The position numbers were made by a program, and so were the translations under genes. A DNA stretch of 64,000 nucleotides, from assembly GCF_014904795.1 (NCBI RefSeq), contig NZ_JACZFS010000007.1:1-64000 (forward strand). The letters run 5' to 3'. The notes under the pieces are model-generated. The model was not told the origin of the DNA. It made no database searches and was given only the letters and a program-made list of their open reading frames with translations. Shown in pieces: positions 26,385 through 35,767 of this stretch. How positions within the stretch are numbered: position 1 is the stretch's first letter; each line of letters begins with the position of its first letter. The stretch comes from Nisaea nitritireducens (lineage in GTDB: Bacteria > Pseudomonadota > Alphaproteobacteria > Thalassobaculales > Thalassobaculaceae).

Positions 26385-28433
26385 ATGCGCAAAACACTTC
26401 TTCTAGCTGGCGTAGCTGTCTGCGCCTTCGCGGGATCGGCATTGGCCGATTGCCCGCAAGTTACCGTGGCCGATATGAAAGGCGTGAAGGCTGGTGCCTT
26501 CCCGCAGCAATATGAACTGGCCGAATTCGAAGCCGCAGCCGGTTGCAAGCTGGCCTTCGCCGGCAATCCGAAAGCGGCCGACCTGAACGGCAAGATCCAG
26601 GGCAATGGTGCATTGCCGGCGCTTGCCGAACGTGTTCCGTCCGAACCGCTGGTGGTCGTGCCTTATGCCGAAATCGGCACCTATGGCGGTGTTCTTGACG
26701 GTCTGTCGAACGCGCCGGAAGCCGGCACTTCGGACCTGTTGTCTGTCCGCCATGTCAGCCTTGTTCGTTACAGCGACGATCTCGCAACGATCGTGCCGAA
26801 CGTTGCCAAGGGCTGGGAATGGAACAGCGACTTCACGAAGCTGACCATGACACTGCGCAAGGGCCACAAATGGTCCGACGGTGCACCGTTTACGTCCGAG
26901 GACATCAAGTTCTGGTACGACGACATGGTGTTCGACGAGAACATCATCAAAAAGCCGAAAGATTACGTGCTGGTTGCCGGTGAGCGGATGACGGTGGAGA
27001 CGCCGGACCCGCAGACCGTGGTGTTCAACCTGCCGGCGCCGAAGCCGGGCCTGCTCGCCCACTTCGCGACGCACTATTCCCAGCCTTTCATGCCGAAGCA
27101 TTTCCTCGGCACGTTCCATCCGAAATACAACGCGGATGCGGACAAGAAGGCGAAGGAACTCGGCTTCGAGAACGGTTATGCGGTGATCTCCGCCTATTAC
27201 GGCAACTCGGACTGGACCGACACCCCGTCGATCATGCTGTCCGACCCGGCGAAAGCGCCGAAAATGCCGAAGGGCGTTTACCCGACGCTGGAATCACACA
27301 TCGTCGTGGCTGAATCGACCGAGGGCCGTCACCTGGTGGCGAACCCGTACTTCCATATGGTTGACACGGCAGGCAACCAGCTCCCTTACATCAACGAAAT
27401 CGACGAAGTGCACATCAACGAGAACGAAGTGCGCATCCTGAAAGCTGTGAACGGCGAGATCGACTACAAGTCGCAGTCCATGCAGCTTCCGTCGGCGCCG
27501 CTCATGCTGGAGAATCAGGAAAAGGGCGGCTACACGGTCGACCTGAAGCCGACCATCGCCATGCCGGTCTTCGCCTTCAACGTCACCTCGGCGGATGAAG
27601 AGAAGCGCAAGGTTTTCGGCAACCTGAAATTCCGCCAGGCCATGTCGGTGGCGATGAACCGGGCAGAGATCAACGAAGTCGCCTTCTTCGATCTCGGTCA
27701 GCCGAAACAGTATGTCGCCTTTTCGCCGACCCCGGATTTCGTCGATCCGAAATGGGAAAAACATTACGCCCAGTTTGATCCCGCTCTGGCCAATAAGCTG
27801 CTGGATGAGATCGGCGTAGTGGACAAGGACGGTGACGGTACCCGCGATCTGCCGAATGGCGCTCCGCTGGTGCTGAACCTGCAGTTTGCAACGCAGGGCA
27901 TGCCGGCTCAGCTCGCTGAGCTGGTCGCGCAGCAGTGGACCAATGTCGGCGTCAAGGCGACGGTGAAGGAAGTGACCCCGGACGAATATCGTTCGGCCCA
28001 GTCCTCCAACCAGCTTGATGTGCTGATGTGGCAGAAAGGCCAGCCGCTTGCCATCGTGCTCGGCAATTCCGAGCTGTTCCAGCCGCCGTTCGAGAATTAT
28101 TTCGGTGGCCGCACGGGCATGCTCTGGGCCGAATATGTCGACAGCAACGGCACCAAGGGTGTCAAGCCGCCGGCATATGTCGATCAGATGCTGGCTGACA
28201 TTGATGCCTTCCAGTCCGCTCCGGTGGGAACGAAAGAATCTGCCGAGATCGGACAGCGTCTTGTGAAGAACATGACCGAGAACCTGCTCTTCCTTGGCAC
28301 GGTGCAGGCGCCGAACCCGATCTATCATCGGAACGCGCTGAAGAACTTCCCGGAGTTCAAGACCTGGTCCTACGAGTATTACCGGACCTATCCCTATCGT
28401 CCGCAGCAATGGTTCCTTGCTGACGAAGGCTGA
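26385..28433 (+). CDS. ABC transporter substrate-binding protein, SBP family 5
   Basis: A periplasmic binding protein of about 682 residues for a peptide, opine or similar solute. The signal peptide is MRKTLLLAGVAVCAFAGSALA. The mature part holds the family-5 core (PNVAKGWEWNSDFTKLTMTLRKGHKWSDGAPFTSEDIKFWYDD region, residues about 140-190). It is longer than DppA or OppA (about 530) and belongs to the large-SBP subgroup with an N-terminal extension. The ATG at 26385 is preferred over a TTG at 26373 because GGGGGA and the signal peptide agree. It is the first gene of a five-gene importer operon. Confidence 0.9.
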   Translation: MRKTLLLAGVAVCAFAGSALADCPQVTVADMKGVKAGAFPQQYELAEFEAAAGCKLAFAGNPKAADLNGKIQGNGALPALAERVPSEPLVVVPYAEIGTYGGVLDGLSNAPEAGTSDLLSVRHVSLVRYSDDLATIVPNVAKGWEWNSDFTKLTMTLRKGHKWSDGAPFTSEDIKFWYDDMVFDENIIKKPKDYVLVAGERMTVETPDPQTVVFNLPAPKPGLLAHFATHYSQPFMPKHFLGTFHPKYNADADKKAKELGFENGYAVISAYYGNSDWTDTPSIMLSDPAKAPKMPKGVYPTLESHIVVAESTEGRHLVANPYFHMVDTAGNQLPYINEIDEVHINENEVRILKAVNGEIDYKSQSMQLPSAPLMLENQEKGGYTVDLKPTIAMPVFAFNVTSADEEKRKVFGNLKFRQAMSVAMNRAEINEVAFFDLGQPKQYVAFSPTPDFVDPKWEKHYAQFDPALANKLLDEIGVVDKDGDGTRDLPNGAPLVLNLQFATQGMPAQLAELVAQQWTNVGVKATVKEVTPDEYRSAQSSNQLDVLMWQKGQPLAIVLGNSELFQPPFENYFGGRTGMLWAEYVDSNGTKGVKPPAYVDQMLADIDAFQSAPVGTKESAEIGQRLVKNMTENLLFLGTVQAPNPIYHRNALKNFPEFKTWSYEYYRTYPYRPQQWFLADEG

Positions 28434-28442
28434 TGATCGCCG

Positions 28443-28480
28443 CGCGGCGGGGCCGGGGCATTTGCTCTGGTCCCGCCGCG
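28443..28480 (+). terminator. Intercistronic hairpin after the binding-protein gene
   Basis: A 12-bp GC-rich stem (CGCGGCGGGGCC with GGTCCCGCCGCG, one G-U pair) and a 14-base loop, followed by TCGGTTTTAG. It probably terminates part of the transcripts and protects the binding-protein mRNA, giving excess SBP over permease. Confidence 0.65.
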
Positions 28481-28527
28481 TCGGTTTTAGATCGATGACC
28501 TGAATAGATCGGTCGATCTAAGACCGA
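28481..28527 (+). repeat. Second long inverted repeat before the permease gene
   Basis: Arms TCGGTTTTAGATCGA (28481-28495) and TCGATCTAAGACCGA (28513-28527) pair over 15 positions with one wobble, leaving a 17-base loop. It directly follows the GC-rich hairpin, so the gap between the first two operon genes is almost entirely structured. Confidence 0.6.
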
Positions 28528-28539
28528 CGGGGGCGGGAT

Positions 28540-29550
28540 ATGCTGCGATTCATACAATTTGCCTGCACGCGCGCGGCCATGGCCGTGTTCACGCTGCTGC
28601 TGGTTTCTTTTATTGTCTTCACACTGATGGAGATGGTGCCGGGGAACTGTGCGGAACGGTATCTCGCTTTCAAGAACACCCAGGGCGAGCAGATCAGCAT
28701 CGAGAATATCCGGGCTGAAGAGCAGCGTCTCGGCCTCGACAAGCCCTATATTCAGCGTTGGGCCGGTTGGGTCGGCAATGTGTTCCTGCGCGGCGACTTC
28801 GGTGACAGCTGCATTCTGCGCGTCAATATCAACCAGCTTCTGGGCGATAAGATCTGGATCTCTCTCGGGATCTGCTTCACAGCCCTTCTGGTCGCCTACC
28901 TGATCGCATTGCCCGTCGGTATCATATCGGCAACGGTGTCGAGCCCGGGGCTGAACAACAGCTTGCGTCTGGTCTCCTATCTTGGCCTCGCGCTGCCGAA
29001 TTTCCTGCTGGCACTGATGATCATGCTGTTTTCCACGATGGTCTTCGGCGACACCCTGACTGGGATGTTCTCAAAGGAATTCCGCGATGCGCCCTGGTCC
29101 TATGACCGGGTGATCGATTTTCTGTCGCACGCCTGGCTACCGATCTTCATTCTCGGCTGGTCCGCCACGGCCTTCGCTCTGCAGACGGTGCGAGCGCTGA
29201 TGTCTGACGAATACGGCAAGCTCTATGTCACGGCGGCGCGGGCGCGCGGGGTCACCGGCGGCAAGCTTCTCTGGCGCTATCCGGCCCGCCATGCATTGGG
29301 CCCGATTATCAATTCTCTCGGTTTCGATTTGAACCGGGTCTTCAATGAGCTGCCGATCGTGGCGGTAATCCTGACCCTGTCCGAGGCGGGATCCCTGCTG
29401 CTGGAGGGGTTGGCTCGGTCGAACGATCAGCAGCTCGCGGGAGCGATCATCTTCATGCTGACCGCCGCCATCGTGTCGCTTAATTTCGTGACCGATATCC
29501 TGCTCTCGGTAATTGATCCGCGGGTGCGTAAAAGCGTGATGGGGGGCTAG
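28540..29550 (+). CDS. Peptide-type ABC transporter permease (DppB-like)
   Basis: A 336-residue inner-membrane permease. TM1 is at the N-terminus (FTLLLVSFIVFTLMEMVPG), then a periplasmic loop with a likely disulphide pair, then the BPD_transp_1 core with five further TM segments. The EAA loop reads RARGVTGGKLLWRYPARHALGPI. It pairs with the next gene to form the channel. It lies about 106 bases after the binding-protein gene, beyond two hairpins. Confidence 0.9.
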   Translation: MLRFIQFACTRAAMAVFTLLLVSFIVFTLMEMVPGNCAERYLAFKNTQGEQISIENIRAEEQRLGLDKPYIQRWAGWVGNVFLRGDFGDSCILRVNINQLLGDKIWISLGICFTALLVAYLIALPVGIISATVSSPGLNNSLRLVSYLGLALPNFLLALMIMLFSTMVFGDTLTGMFSKEFRDAPWSYDRVIDFLSHAWLPIFILGWSATAFALQTVRALMSDEYGKLYVTAARARGVTGGKLLWRYPARHALGPIINSLGFDLNRVFNELPIVAVILTLSEAGSLLLEGLARSNDQQLAGAIIFMLTAAIVSLNFVTDILLSVIDPRVRKSVMGG

Positions 29551-29554
29551 GGCG

Positions 29555-30751
29555 ATGGTCGATCAAACATCCACGGGCGTCCCCGTGAAAAGCGAAGACC
29601 AGAAATCCAAGGAAGCCTATTTCACGGCCAGCCAGATGCAGCTCGTCTGGGCGCGCTTCAGGAAAAACAAGGCGGCCATGATCGCGGGCATGGTGCTGAT
29701 CGCCATAGTCCTCATGGGTTTCTTCGCGCCGTTTCTCTCGCCCTACGATCCGACCATCGCGGGCCGGGACAAGGAATATCAGAACGGCGCGCCGCAGATC
29801 CCGATGTTCTGCGATCACAACGGCTGCTCCCTGCGGCCCTTCCTGCACACGCTGGAGCGGACCCGCTCGATCAAGACGAACTTCCGCTGGGTGACGTCGA
29901 TCAACACGGAGCAGCGGCGCTATGTCGAGCTGTTCCCGACGGGCTGGGAATACCGGATGCTCAGTTTCGAGCTGAACCTGCCGGGCGAGGCGCTGGACGT
30001 CTCGATTCCGGGTTTCCGTATGACCACTCATCTCTTCGGCGTGGACAAAGGCGGCATTCATATCTTCGGCACGGACCATGCCGGCAAGGACATCTTCTCC
30101 CGCACCCTGCATGCGATCTATACCTCGCTGGCCGTGGGCACTATCGGCGTCTTCATCAGCTTCGTACTGGCTTTGGTGATCGGTGGTGTCTCCGGGTACT
30201 TTGGCGGCTGGGTTGATGGTGTCCTGCAGATGTTCACGGATGCGATCCGGACGGTGCCGGCCATCCCGCTGTTCATGGCGCTGGCTGCGTTCGTGCCGGA
30301 CGAGTGGAGTTCGGAAGCCCGGTTCTTCTTCATCTCCATCATTCTCGGCTTCATCGGCTGGCCGACACTGGCACGGCGGGTCCGGACACATTTGCTGACC
30401 GAGCGGAACCAGGAATATGTGCTGGCCGCAAAGATGTGCGGAGCTTCGCCCAGTCACGTCATCCGGCGCCATCTGCTGCCGAGCTTCACCAGCTACATCA
30501 TCGTCGATCTGGTGATCTCCTTTCCGTACATGGTGTTGTCCGAGACAGCGCTCAGCTTCATCGGGCTCGGCCTGAAAGAGCCTGTCAATTCACTCGGCGT
30601 GCTGCTGCAGAGCGTCACCAGCGCGGACGTGCTGCTGAATTACCAGTGGTACTTCATCCCGGTTATTTTCTTCGTCGGCATGGTGCTGGCCTTCGTCTTT
30701 GTTGGCGACGGGCTGCGCGACGCGGCCGACCCATATTCGGATCACAAATGA
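29555..30751 (+). CDS. Peptide-type ABC transporter permease (DppC-like, with long insertion)
   Basis: A 398-residue permease, about 100 longer than typical DppC. TM1 (AAMIAGMVLIAIVLMGFFAPF) is followed by an extra periplasmic region (roughly residues 65-165) with CDHNGC. The conserved FGTDHAGKDIFSR and the BPD core with EAA loop AAKMCGASPSHVIRRHLLP come next. The insertion may contact the unusually large binding protein. It starts four bases after the first permease stop and overlaps the ATPase start as ATGA. Confidence 0.9.
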   Translation: MVDQTSTGVPVKSEDQKSKEAYFTASQMQLVWARFRKNKAAMIAGMVLIAIVLMGFFAPFLSPYDPTIAGRDKEYQNGAPQIPMFCDHNGCSLRPFLHTLERTRSIKTNFRWVTSINTEQRRYVELFPTGWEYRMLSFELNLPGEALDVSIPGFRMTTHLFGVDKGGIHIFGTDHAGKDIFSRTLHAIYTSLAVGTIGVFISFVLALVIGGVSGYFGGWVDGVLQMFTDAIRTVPAIPLFMALAAFVPDEWSSEARFFFISIILGFIGWPTLARRVRTHLLTERNQEYVLAAKMCGASPSHVIRRHLLPSFTSYIIVDLVISFPYMVLSETALSFIGLGLKEPVNSLGVLLQSVTSADVLLNYQWYFIPVIFFVGMVLAFVFVGDGLRDAADPYSDHK

Positions 30752-31758
30752 TGGCGGCCCCCCTTCTTTCCGTCCGCAATCTGACGGTGCAGTTCAAGAC
30801 CGACGAAGGTCTGATCACCACGGTCGACAATGTCTCTTTCAATATTGCTGCGGGCGAAGTGCTTGGGCTGGTTGGCGAGAGTGGCTCCGGCAAGTCCGTG
30901 ACCGCGAAGGCCCTGATGAAGCTGAATGCGGGCAACACGGTCTATGGCCCGGAGAGCAGCATCACGCTCAATCTGGATGACGGCCCCGTCGATATTCTGT
31001 CGCTGCAGAAGGCAAAGGACCTGAAGATCGTGCGCGGCGGCGCCATCTCGATGATCTTTCAGGAACCAATGGCGAGCTTCGCACCGGCCATCACCATCGG
31101 CGACCAGATGGTTGAGCAGCTTCTCCTGCACAGCGCGATGAACAAGAAACAGGCGCGGGAGCTTTCGATCGAGATGCTGGACCGGGTCGGTATTTCCGAT
31201 GCCGGCAAGCGGATCGATCAGTACGCCTTTGAGTTTTCCGGCGGCATGCGACAGCGGGCGATGATCGCCATGGCGCTCTCGACCAAGCCGAAGCTGCTGA
31301 TCGCGGACGAGCCGACAACGGCGCTGGACGTCACCATCCAGGCCCAGGTGATCGATCTGATGAAGGATCTGATCGGCGAGTTCGGCATGGCGATCCTCTT
31401 CATCACCCATGATCTGGGGGTGATCGCGCAAACGGCGGACCGGGTGGCGGTGATGTATCTTGGCCGGGTGATGGAAACCGGCAGCGTGCGTGAGGTCATT
31501 CGCACACCAGCCCATCCCTATACCCAGGGCCTGCTCAACGCGTTGCCCAAATTGGACCATCTGGACGAGCCGCTGACGCCTGTTCCCGGCGATATCCCGA
31601 GCCCGCTCGAACGCCCAGACGGTTGCGTGTTTCATACAAGATGCCCGAAATTTATCCCGGGGACCTGCGATACGGCCCGGCCCGGGGAGGTGAGCGTATC
31701 GGCGAGCCACCAGGCCGCCTGCGTTGCGGTAGAGTCTGTCCTGGAGGCCGTATCGTGA
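30748..31758 (+). CDS. Peptide-type ABC transporter ATPase (DppD-like)
   Basis: A 336-residue nucleotide-binding subunit. Walker A is GESGSGKSV, the signature [15 protein letters not shown], Walker [13 protein letters not shown] and the switch His in ITHDLGV. The C-terminal oligopeptide-type domain is Cys-rich ([17 protein letters not shown]). The start [11 protein letters not shown] at 30748 overlaps the permease stop. The frame stays open upstream to 30304, but that part is a shadow of the permease. Confidence 0.93.
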   Translation: MMAAPLLSVRNLTVQFKTDEGLITTVDNVSFNIAAGEVLGLVGESGSGKSVTAKALMKLNAGNTVYGPESSITLNLDDGPVDILSLQKAKDLKIVRGGAISMIFQEPMASFAPAITIGDQMVEQLLLHSAMNKKQARELSIEMLDRVGISDAGKRIDQYAFEFSGGMRQRAMIAMALSTKPKLLIADEPTTALDVTIQAQVIDLMKDLIGEFGMAILFITHDLGVIAQTADRVAVMYLGRVMETGSVREVIRTPAHPYTQGLLNALPKLDHLDEPLTPVPGDIPSPLERPDGCVFHTRCPKFIPGTCDTARPGEVSVSASHQAACVAVESVLEAVS

Positions 31759-32741
31759 GTATTCAAGACAGTCATGTCTGGGTGAATAACCTCTCCGTTC
31801 ATTTCGGTGTCGGCAAAGGCTTTCTCGGCGCGGGCAATGTTCTTAAGGCCGTCGATGAAGTGTCGCTTGAAATACCCCGGGGATCTTTTTTTGGCCTGGT
31901 CGGCGAAAGCGGCTCCGGTAAAACGACGCTGGGGCGGGCGATCCTGAAGGCCGCGCCAATTTCGGATGGCGAGGTGCGGTATCGCGATGAAGATGTCGAG
32001 TTCGATGTCGCGATGATGACCAAGGCCGAGCTGAAGGAATACCGTCGCCGCGCACAGCTTATCTTTCAGGATCCCTATGCGGCGCTCAGCCCGCGCATGA
32101 CGGTGCGGGATATCATTGCCGAGCCGCTGGAGGTGATGAAGCTCACCAAGTCGCGGGCGGAAACGGACGAGCGCGTCCGCGAAATCGCAGCGAAGTGCAG
32201 GCTCAATCTGGAGCATCTGCGGCGTTTCCCGCATGCTTTCTCGGGCGGGCAGCGTCAGCGAATTTCCATCGCGCGGGCTCTCGTCTGCGAGCCGAAATTC
32301 CTCGTTGCCGACGAGAGTGTGGCTGCACTCGATGTGTCCATTCAGGCCGACATCCTCAACCTTCTGAAGTCACTTCAGAAGGATATGGACATCACTTTCC
32401 TCTTCATCAGCCACGATCTCAGTGTCGTGGCTCACACTTGCGACTATGTGGCAGTGATGTATCTCGGGGCGATTGTCGAGATGGCGCCGAGCCGGGAGCT
32501 TTTCACCGCGCCGAAGCACCCTTATACGAAGGCTCTGCTTTCCGCGATCCCGTCGCTTGACCCGGACGACCGGGGCAGGGCACAGAAGCTTGAGGGGGAG
32601 ATTCCTTCCCCCCTGAACAAGCCTTCCGGATGCCGTTTCCACACGCGGTGTCCGGTTGCCGTGGATCGCTGTTCCGCTGAAATACCGGCTTGGCGTGAGC
32701 TTTCAACCGGGCACAAAGTTGCCTGTCACTTCGCAGAATAA
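31755..32741 (+). CDS. Peptide-type ABC transporter ATPase (DppF-like)
   Basis: A 328-residue second ATPase. Walker A is GESGSGKTT, the signature FSGGQRQRISIARAL, Walker B FLVADESVAALDVS and the switch region FISHDLSV. It has the Cys-containing C-terminal domain (CRFHTRCPVA). The GTG start overlaps the previous stop as GTGA. It is the last gene of the five-gene operon; no clear terminator follows. Confidence 0.92.
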   Translation: MSIQDSHVWVNNLSVHFGVGKGFLGAGNVLKAVDEVSLEIPRGSFFGLVGESGSGKTTLGRAILKAAPISDGEVRYRDEDVEFDVAMMTKAELKEYRRRAQLIFQDPYAALSPRMTVRDIIAEPLEVMKLTKSRAETDERVREIAAKCRLNLEHLRRFPHAFSGGQRQRISIARALVCEPKFLVADESVAALDVSIQADILNLLKSLQKDMDITFLFISHDLSVVAHTCDYVAVMYLGAIVEMAPSRELFTAPKHPYTKALLSAIPSLDPDDRGRAQKLEGEIPSPLNKPSGCRFHTRCPVAVDRCSAEIPAWRELSTGHKVACHFAE

Positions 32742-33019
32742 TCCTGCTGCCTGTCTCTCAGGAATACGTGGTTATGAGAGCGGAAGGCCGAATAATGCCG
32801 TTACCGACTGAGATTTATCGAAATTTTGAGTGTTGTGCGAACAGGCACAAGAATTGCATTTTATTCCGTAACTTCAATTCGGTCGCATTCGCGCTTGAGT
32901 TGGAGCGTAAGACTGTTAACATTCTATTAGCAATAAATTCGCGCTAATATCGGCCAAACTCGCGAGAGAACATCGCTGCACTGGTCGATTGAAGACAGAA
33001 AGTAAGTGCGGGTACACAC
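32742..33019. other. AT-rich intergenic region before the 577-residue orphan
   Basis: A gap of 278 bases with clearly lower GC than its flanks, especially after about 32810. It presumably holds the promoter of the following gene. I see no gene, strong hairpin or clear operator. Confidence 0.5.
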
Positions 33020-34753
33020 GTGTTTGGCAGTTCAAATAAAGTATTCGAGATACTGACGCTCCGGGATGGATCGTGGTCAATCATGGCCACCGAGACATCC
33101 AAGGATGGCGCTCAGGCCGAAGCGATGAAGATCCTCTCCCAAGCCGGGATTGAGGGTGTTCGGGTCGTATCCGATACTGGCAAGCCTGTTAATAGTCTGA
33201 ACCCTGAAGACATCCTCTTCGAGCGGATCAAGCCGAAGGGTGATGAAAAGGTCTTCATCCAGAATATCGACGATGCGCCGGTCTGCTACACGCTTGAGGA
33301 CTTTTATGCGACGGACGGCCGAACGACGATCAACCGTCTGTTCCGGGCCTATCTCGACAAACATAATCTGACAGCAACCGAAGCGATGCATTCGGCGCGC
33401 GAGATGAAGCGCCTGCTGGATGACGGCACGCTGCTATTCTCCGCCGTTGCGAAGGTGGCGACCTTCCAGGCCGCGAAGCTGGAAGACACGAACGCGAACG
33501 AACGCCGTGACACCTTGTTCGCCTATGTCGACCAGATTAATCACCTGGCACAGAAGACCCTGCAGCGTCCGATGCCACGCATCAGGGATGTCGGTCTCAA
33601 CGAGGGTGTGGCCGAACTGAAAGCGTCTGCCGCTCCTGAAGAACTCGATTATCTGATCAGGTCCGCGCTTGCGACGGAGCTCGTCGAAAACCGTAGTTTT
33701 GTCGGCAAGCTGGGGCAGGCTGTCGATTGGGCGGTGATCGCCGAGGACCCGGCGACGATAGCGGCGCTGGATATCTACATTTCCGATATTCTCCATAATT
33801 CCGATGTGCTGCGCGACATGCTGGGACATCAGCGCGATCTTGCCAGCGCGCTGATCACGATGATCTGTTTCGCGAACGGTGAGCCGGTCGGCGAAGAGCC
33901 GGAAGAGCTGACGATCGAGCATCCGGCATACACGAACATCCAGCTGAACAGGCTGATCGGTGCGGGTAAGCTTCCCGAGAGCAAGATGGTTCTGGTGGAT
34001 CGTGTCCGCCGCCAGCTTGAGGGGCTGGCCCCGCTTTCCAAGGGCGACCGGGAAGAGGAACGTGAAGTCTTCCACGGTTTGCTGGAAAAACTGATCCCGG
34101 ACGTCAACATCGTCGGCGGCCCGGACATGGCGGAAGCGGTAACCGCCCGCCAGTCGACGATCATCAACAAGGGTGGCCAGAAAGGCATGAAAGAGGCGGC
34201 GGCGTCCGTCTTGCCGACGCTGGCCGATCCCGGGCGCAAGGCCGGCTATCTTCTTTCGCTGCTGGAAAGCAAACTCGGCGCTGAAGTGCTTGGCGCGGAG
34301 ATCGACAATCATCTCGATGCGCTTCTGGTTGGTTCACCCTCGGTGAATCATCTGGTGCGGGAAAAGCTGCCGCCGAACAAGAAGATGGCCAAGATCACGT
34401 CGATCTTTAACCAGATCGACAAGTCAGCCCTGCCCGACAATCGTAAAGAACAGTTGATGACGCGGATCGACGAGTTGCTCGCCACCTATATCGTGGACGG
34501 CAAAATTCTCGACAAGATCGACAAGTCGGACCGGCCGCTGCATGTCCGCGCCTTCATGCTGGTAAGCATGGTGCAGCCGGAAATGCTGCCGAAGGGTAAA
34601 GCGTCAAATCTGGCTCGCGAAATTATCGTCAATCATCTGAAGCGGCCGAATTTCGAGGCGGACCTGGTCTCGCAAATTCCTGATCCCAAGGATCAGGCGA
34701 ACACTCTGCGGAAGTTCCACGAGCAACTGCATCGATGCGGTTTCTTCGGGTGA
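33020..34753 (+). CDS. Uncharacterised 577-residue cytoplasmic protein
   Basis: I do not recognise this family. No signal peptide, transmembrane helix or catalytic motif is evident. The first 75 residues look like a small alpha/beta unit (KVFEILTLRDGSWSI, then AMKILSQAGIEGVRVVSD). The rest is almost wholly alpha-helical and rich in charged residues. The protein ends RCGFFG. Start GTG at 33020 has only a weak ribosome site. It is a single gene convergent with the DUF7666-like gene, ahead of the chemosensory cluster. The codon pattern matches its neighbours, so recent transfer is not suggested. A scaffold or adaptor role would be a guess. Confidence 0.8.
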   Translation: MFGSSNKVFEILTLRDGSWSIMATETSKDGAQAEAMKILSQAGIEGVRVVSDTGKPVNSLNPEDILFERIKPKGDEKVFIQNIDDAPVCYTLEDFYATDGRTTINRLFRAYLDKHNLTATEAMHSAREMKRLLDDGTLLFSAVAKVATFQAAKLEDTNANERRDTLFAYVDQINHLAQKTLQRPMPRIRDVGLNEGVAELKASAAPEELDYLIRSALATELVENRSFVGKLGQAVDWAVIAEDPATIAALDIYISDILHNSDVLRDMLGHQRDLASALITMICFANGEPVGEEPEELTIEHPAYTNIQLNRLIGAGKLPESKMVLVDRVRRQLEGLAPLSKGDREEEREVFHGLLEKLIPDVNIVGGPDMAEAVTARQSTIINKGGQKGMKEAAASVLPTLADPGRKAGYLLSLLESKLGAEVLGAEIDNHLDALLVGSPSVNHLVREKLPPNKKMAKITSIFNQIDKSALPDNRKEQLMTRIDELLATYIVDGKILDKIDKSDRPLHVRAFMLVSMVQPEMLPKGKASNLAREIIVNHLKRPNFEADLVSQIPDPKDQANTLRKFHEQLHRCGFFG

Positions 34754-34767
34754 GTGAACGCCGCGTG

Positions 34768-35472
34768 TCAGCCCATATCCATTTCGAGTTCGTCGGCGAA
34801 GTCGCCCCACTCGTCCTCGCTGTCCTCGGCGGTACGGGCCGTCTCTACGAGAGCCTCCAGAATCGCGTTGTAGCGCGCCCAGGTTTCGGCATCGCCACGC
34901 GCCCGGTTCGCGGCCCAGGCCGCGGCAAGTCCGGTCGCCCGGGCGGCATGGGTGCGGGCTGCGGCAGCGCGCGCGGCCTCGGCCGCAGCCGCGGCGGGAA
35001 CATTGTCATCCCGGGCATAGGCACGGGACAGGTCCCGCGCTTCGGCCCTGGCGGCGACACGGAAGTTTTCGTTTCCGGTTTCAAGATATTTGCGGACGCC
35101 ACCCGGAATGTCCCAGAGATCGGCGACGTCGAGCGCAACCTTGCGGGCGAACTCCCTGAGCAGGTCCTCGCCGTCGACGCGCCACAGCACAGTGCGGGTC
35201 GCGCAGACCAGCTTGTCGTCCTGCCGTGTCGCCAGATCCTCGCATTCGACCCGGCAGATGGTGTTTCCGGGAGCGTATTTCAGGGCGTCGAGGATGCGTT
35301 CGGAGGCATGCAGGCCGGAAACGCAAAGCGAGGGCGCCGCGCCGTGCGCGAGTTTCTCGCCATCCGCCGGCACGGGCCTGCCGTCGCGCAGCGCTTCGTC
35401 GACGAAGTGCCAGGCCAGCAATTCTCCGGAACCGTTCTGGGTTCCGCTCGGGGTCACGTTCTGTTCCGTCAT
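34768..35472 (-). CDS. DUF7666-like protein with Ala-rich C-terminus
   Basis: A 234-residue protein. Residues about 20-115 carry a pattern I associate with DUF7666-type proteins, often seen in phages: CVSGLHASERILDALKYAPG, then ICRVECED and DDKLVCATRTVLW. The C-terminal half (from about 135) is a very Ala- and Arg-rich helical stretch ending in an acidic tail (EDSEDEWGDFADELEMDMG). The function of the family is unknown. It stands alone, convergent with the 577-residue gene; there are no other phage-like genes nearby. Confidence 0.6.
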   Translation of the reverse strand: MTEQNVTPSGTQNGSGELLAWHFVDEALRDGRPVPADGEKLAHGAAPSLCVSGLHASERILDALKYAPGNTICRVECEDLATRQDDKLVCATRTVLWRVDGEDLLREFARKVALDVADLWDIPGGVRKYLETGNENFRVAARAEARDLSRAYARDDNVPAAAAAEAARAAAARTHAARATGLAAAWAANRARGDAETWARYNAILEALVETARTAEDSEDEWGDFADELEMDMG

Positions 35473-35767
35473 GTCATGTCCATCGCGATGCGTGTCATGG
35501 TTCGTCCCTATCGTCCTATAGGCTCAGGTGGAGGGCAAGCGCTTGATGGCGCATTGCTTTCAAGAAATTCAAAACGCTCCGGCATCATGGGAGCGCGCAC
35601 CGGGGGTCGGTGTCGCCGGCGCCGCATGTCAGAGCGCCGCGAGAGACAAAATATTCATCCTCGCAGGCGGCTGTCCGGCATTTTGCCGGTAGGCAAAGCC
35701 AGGCTGATATGGAACCATGAACCCCTTGATTCGAAGATAGTTTCCACCCCTGGCAAATGGTTTCCGC
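35473..35767. other. Divergent intergenic region before the chemosensory operon
   Basis: A gap of 295 bases holding promoters for both flanking genes. A small perfect hairpin CCGGCA-TTT-TGCCGG is at 35675-35689. No additional gene is apparent. Confidence 0.5.
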
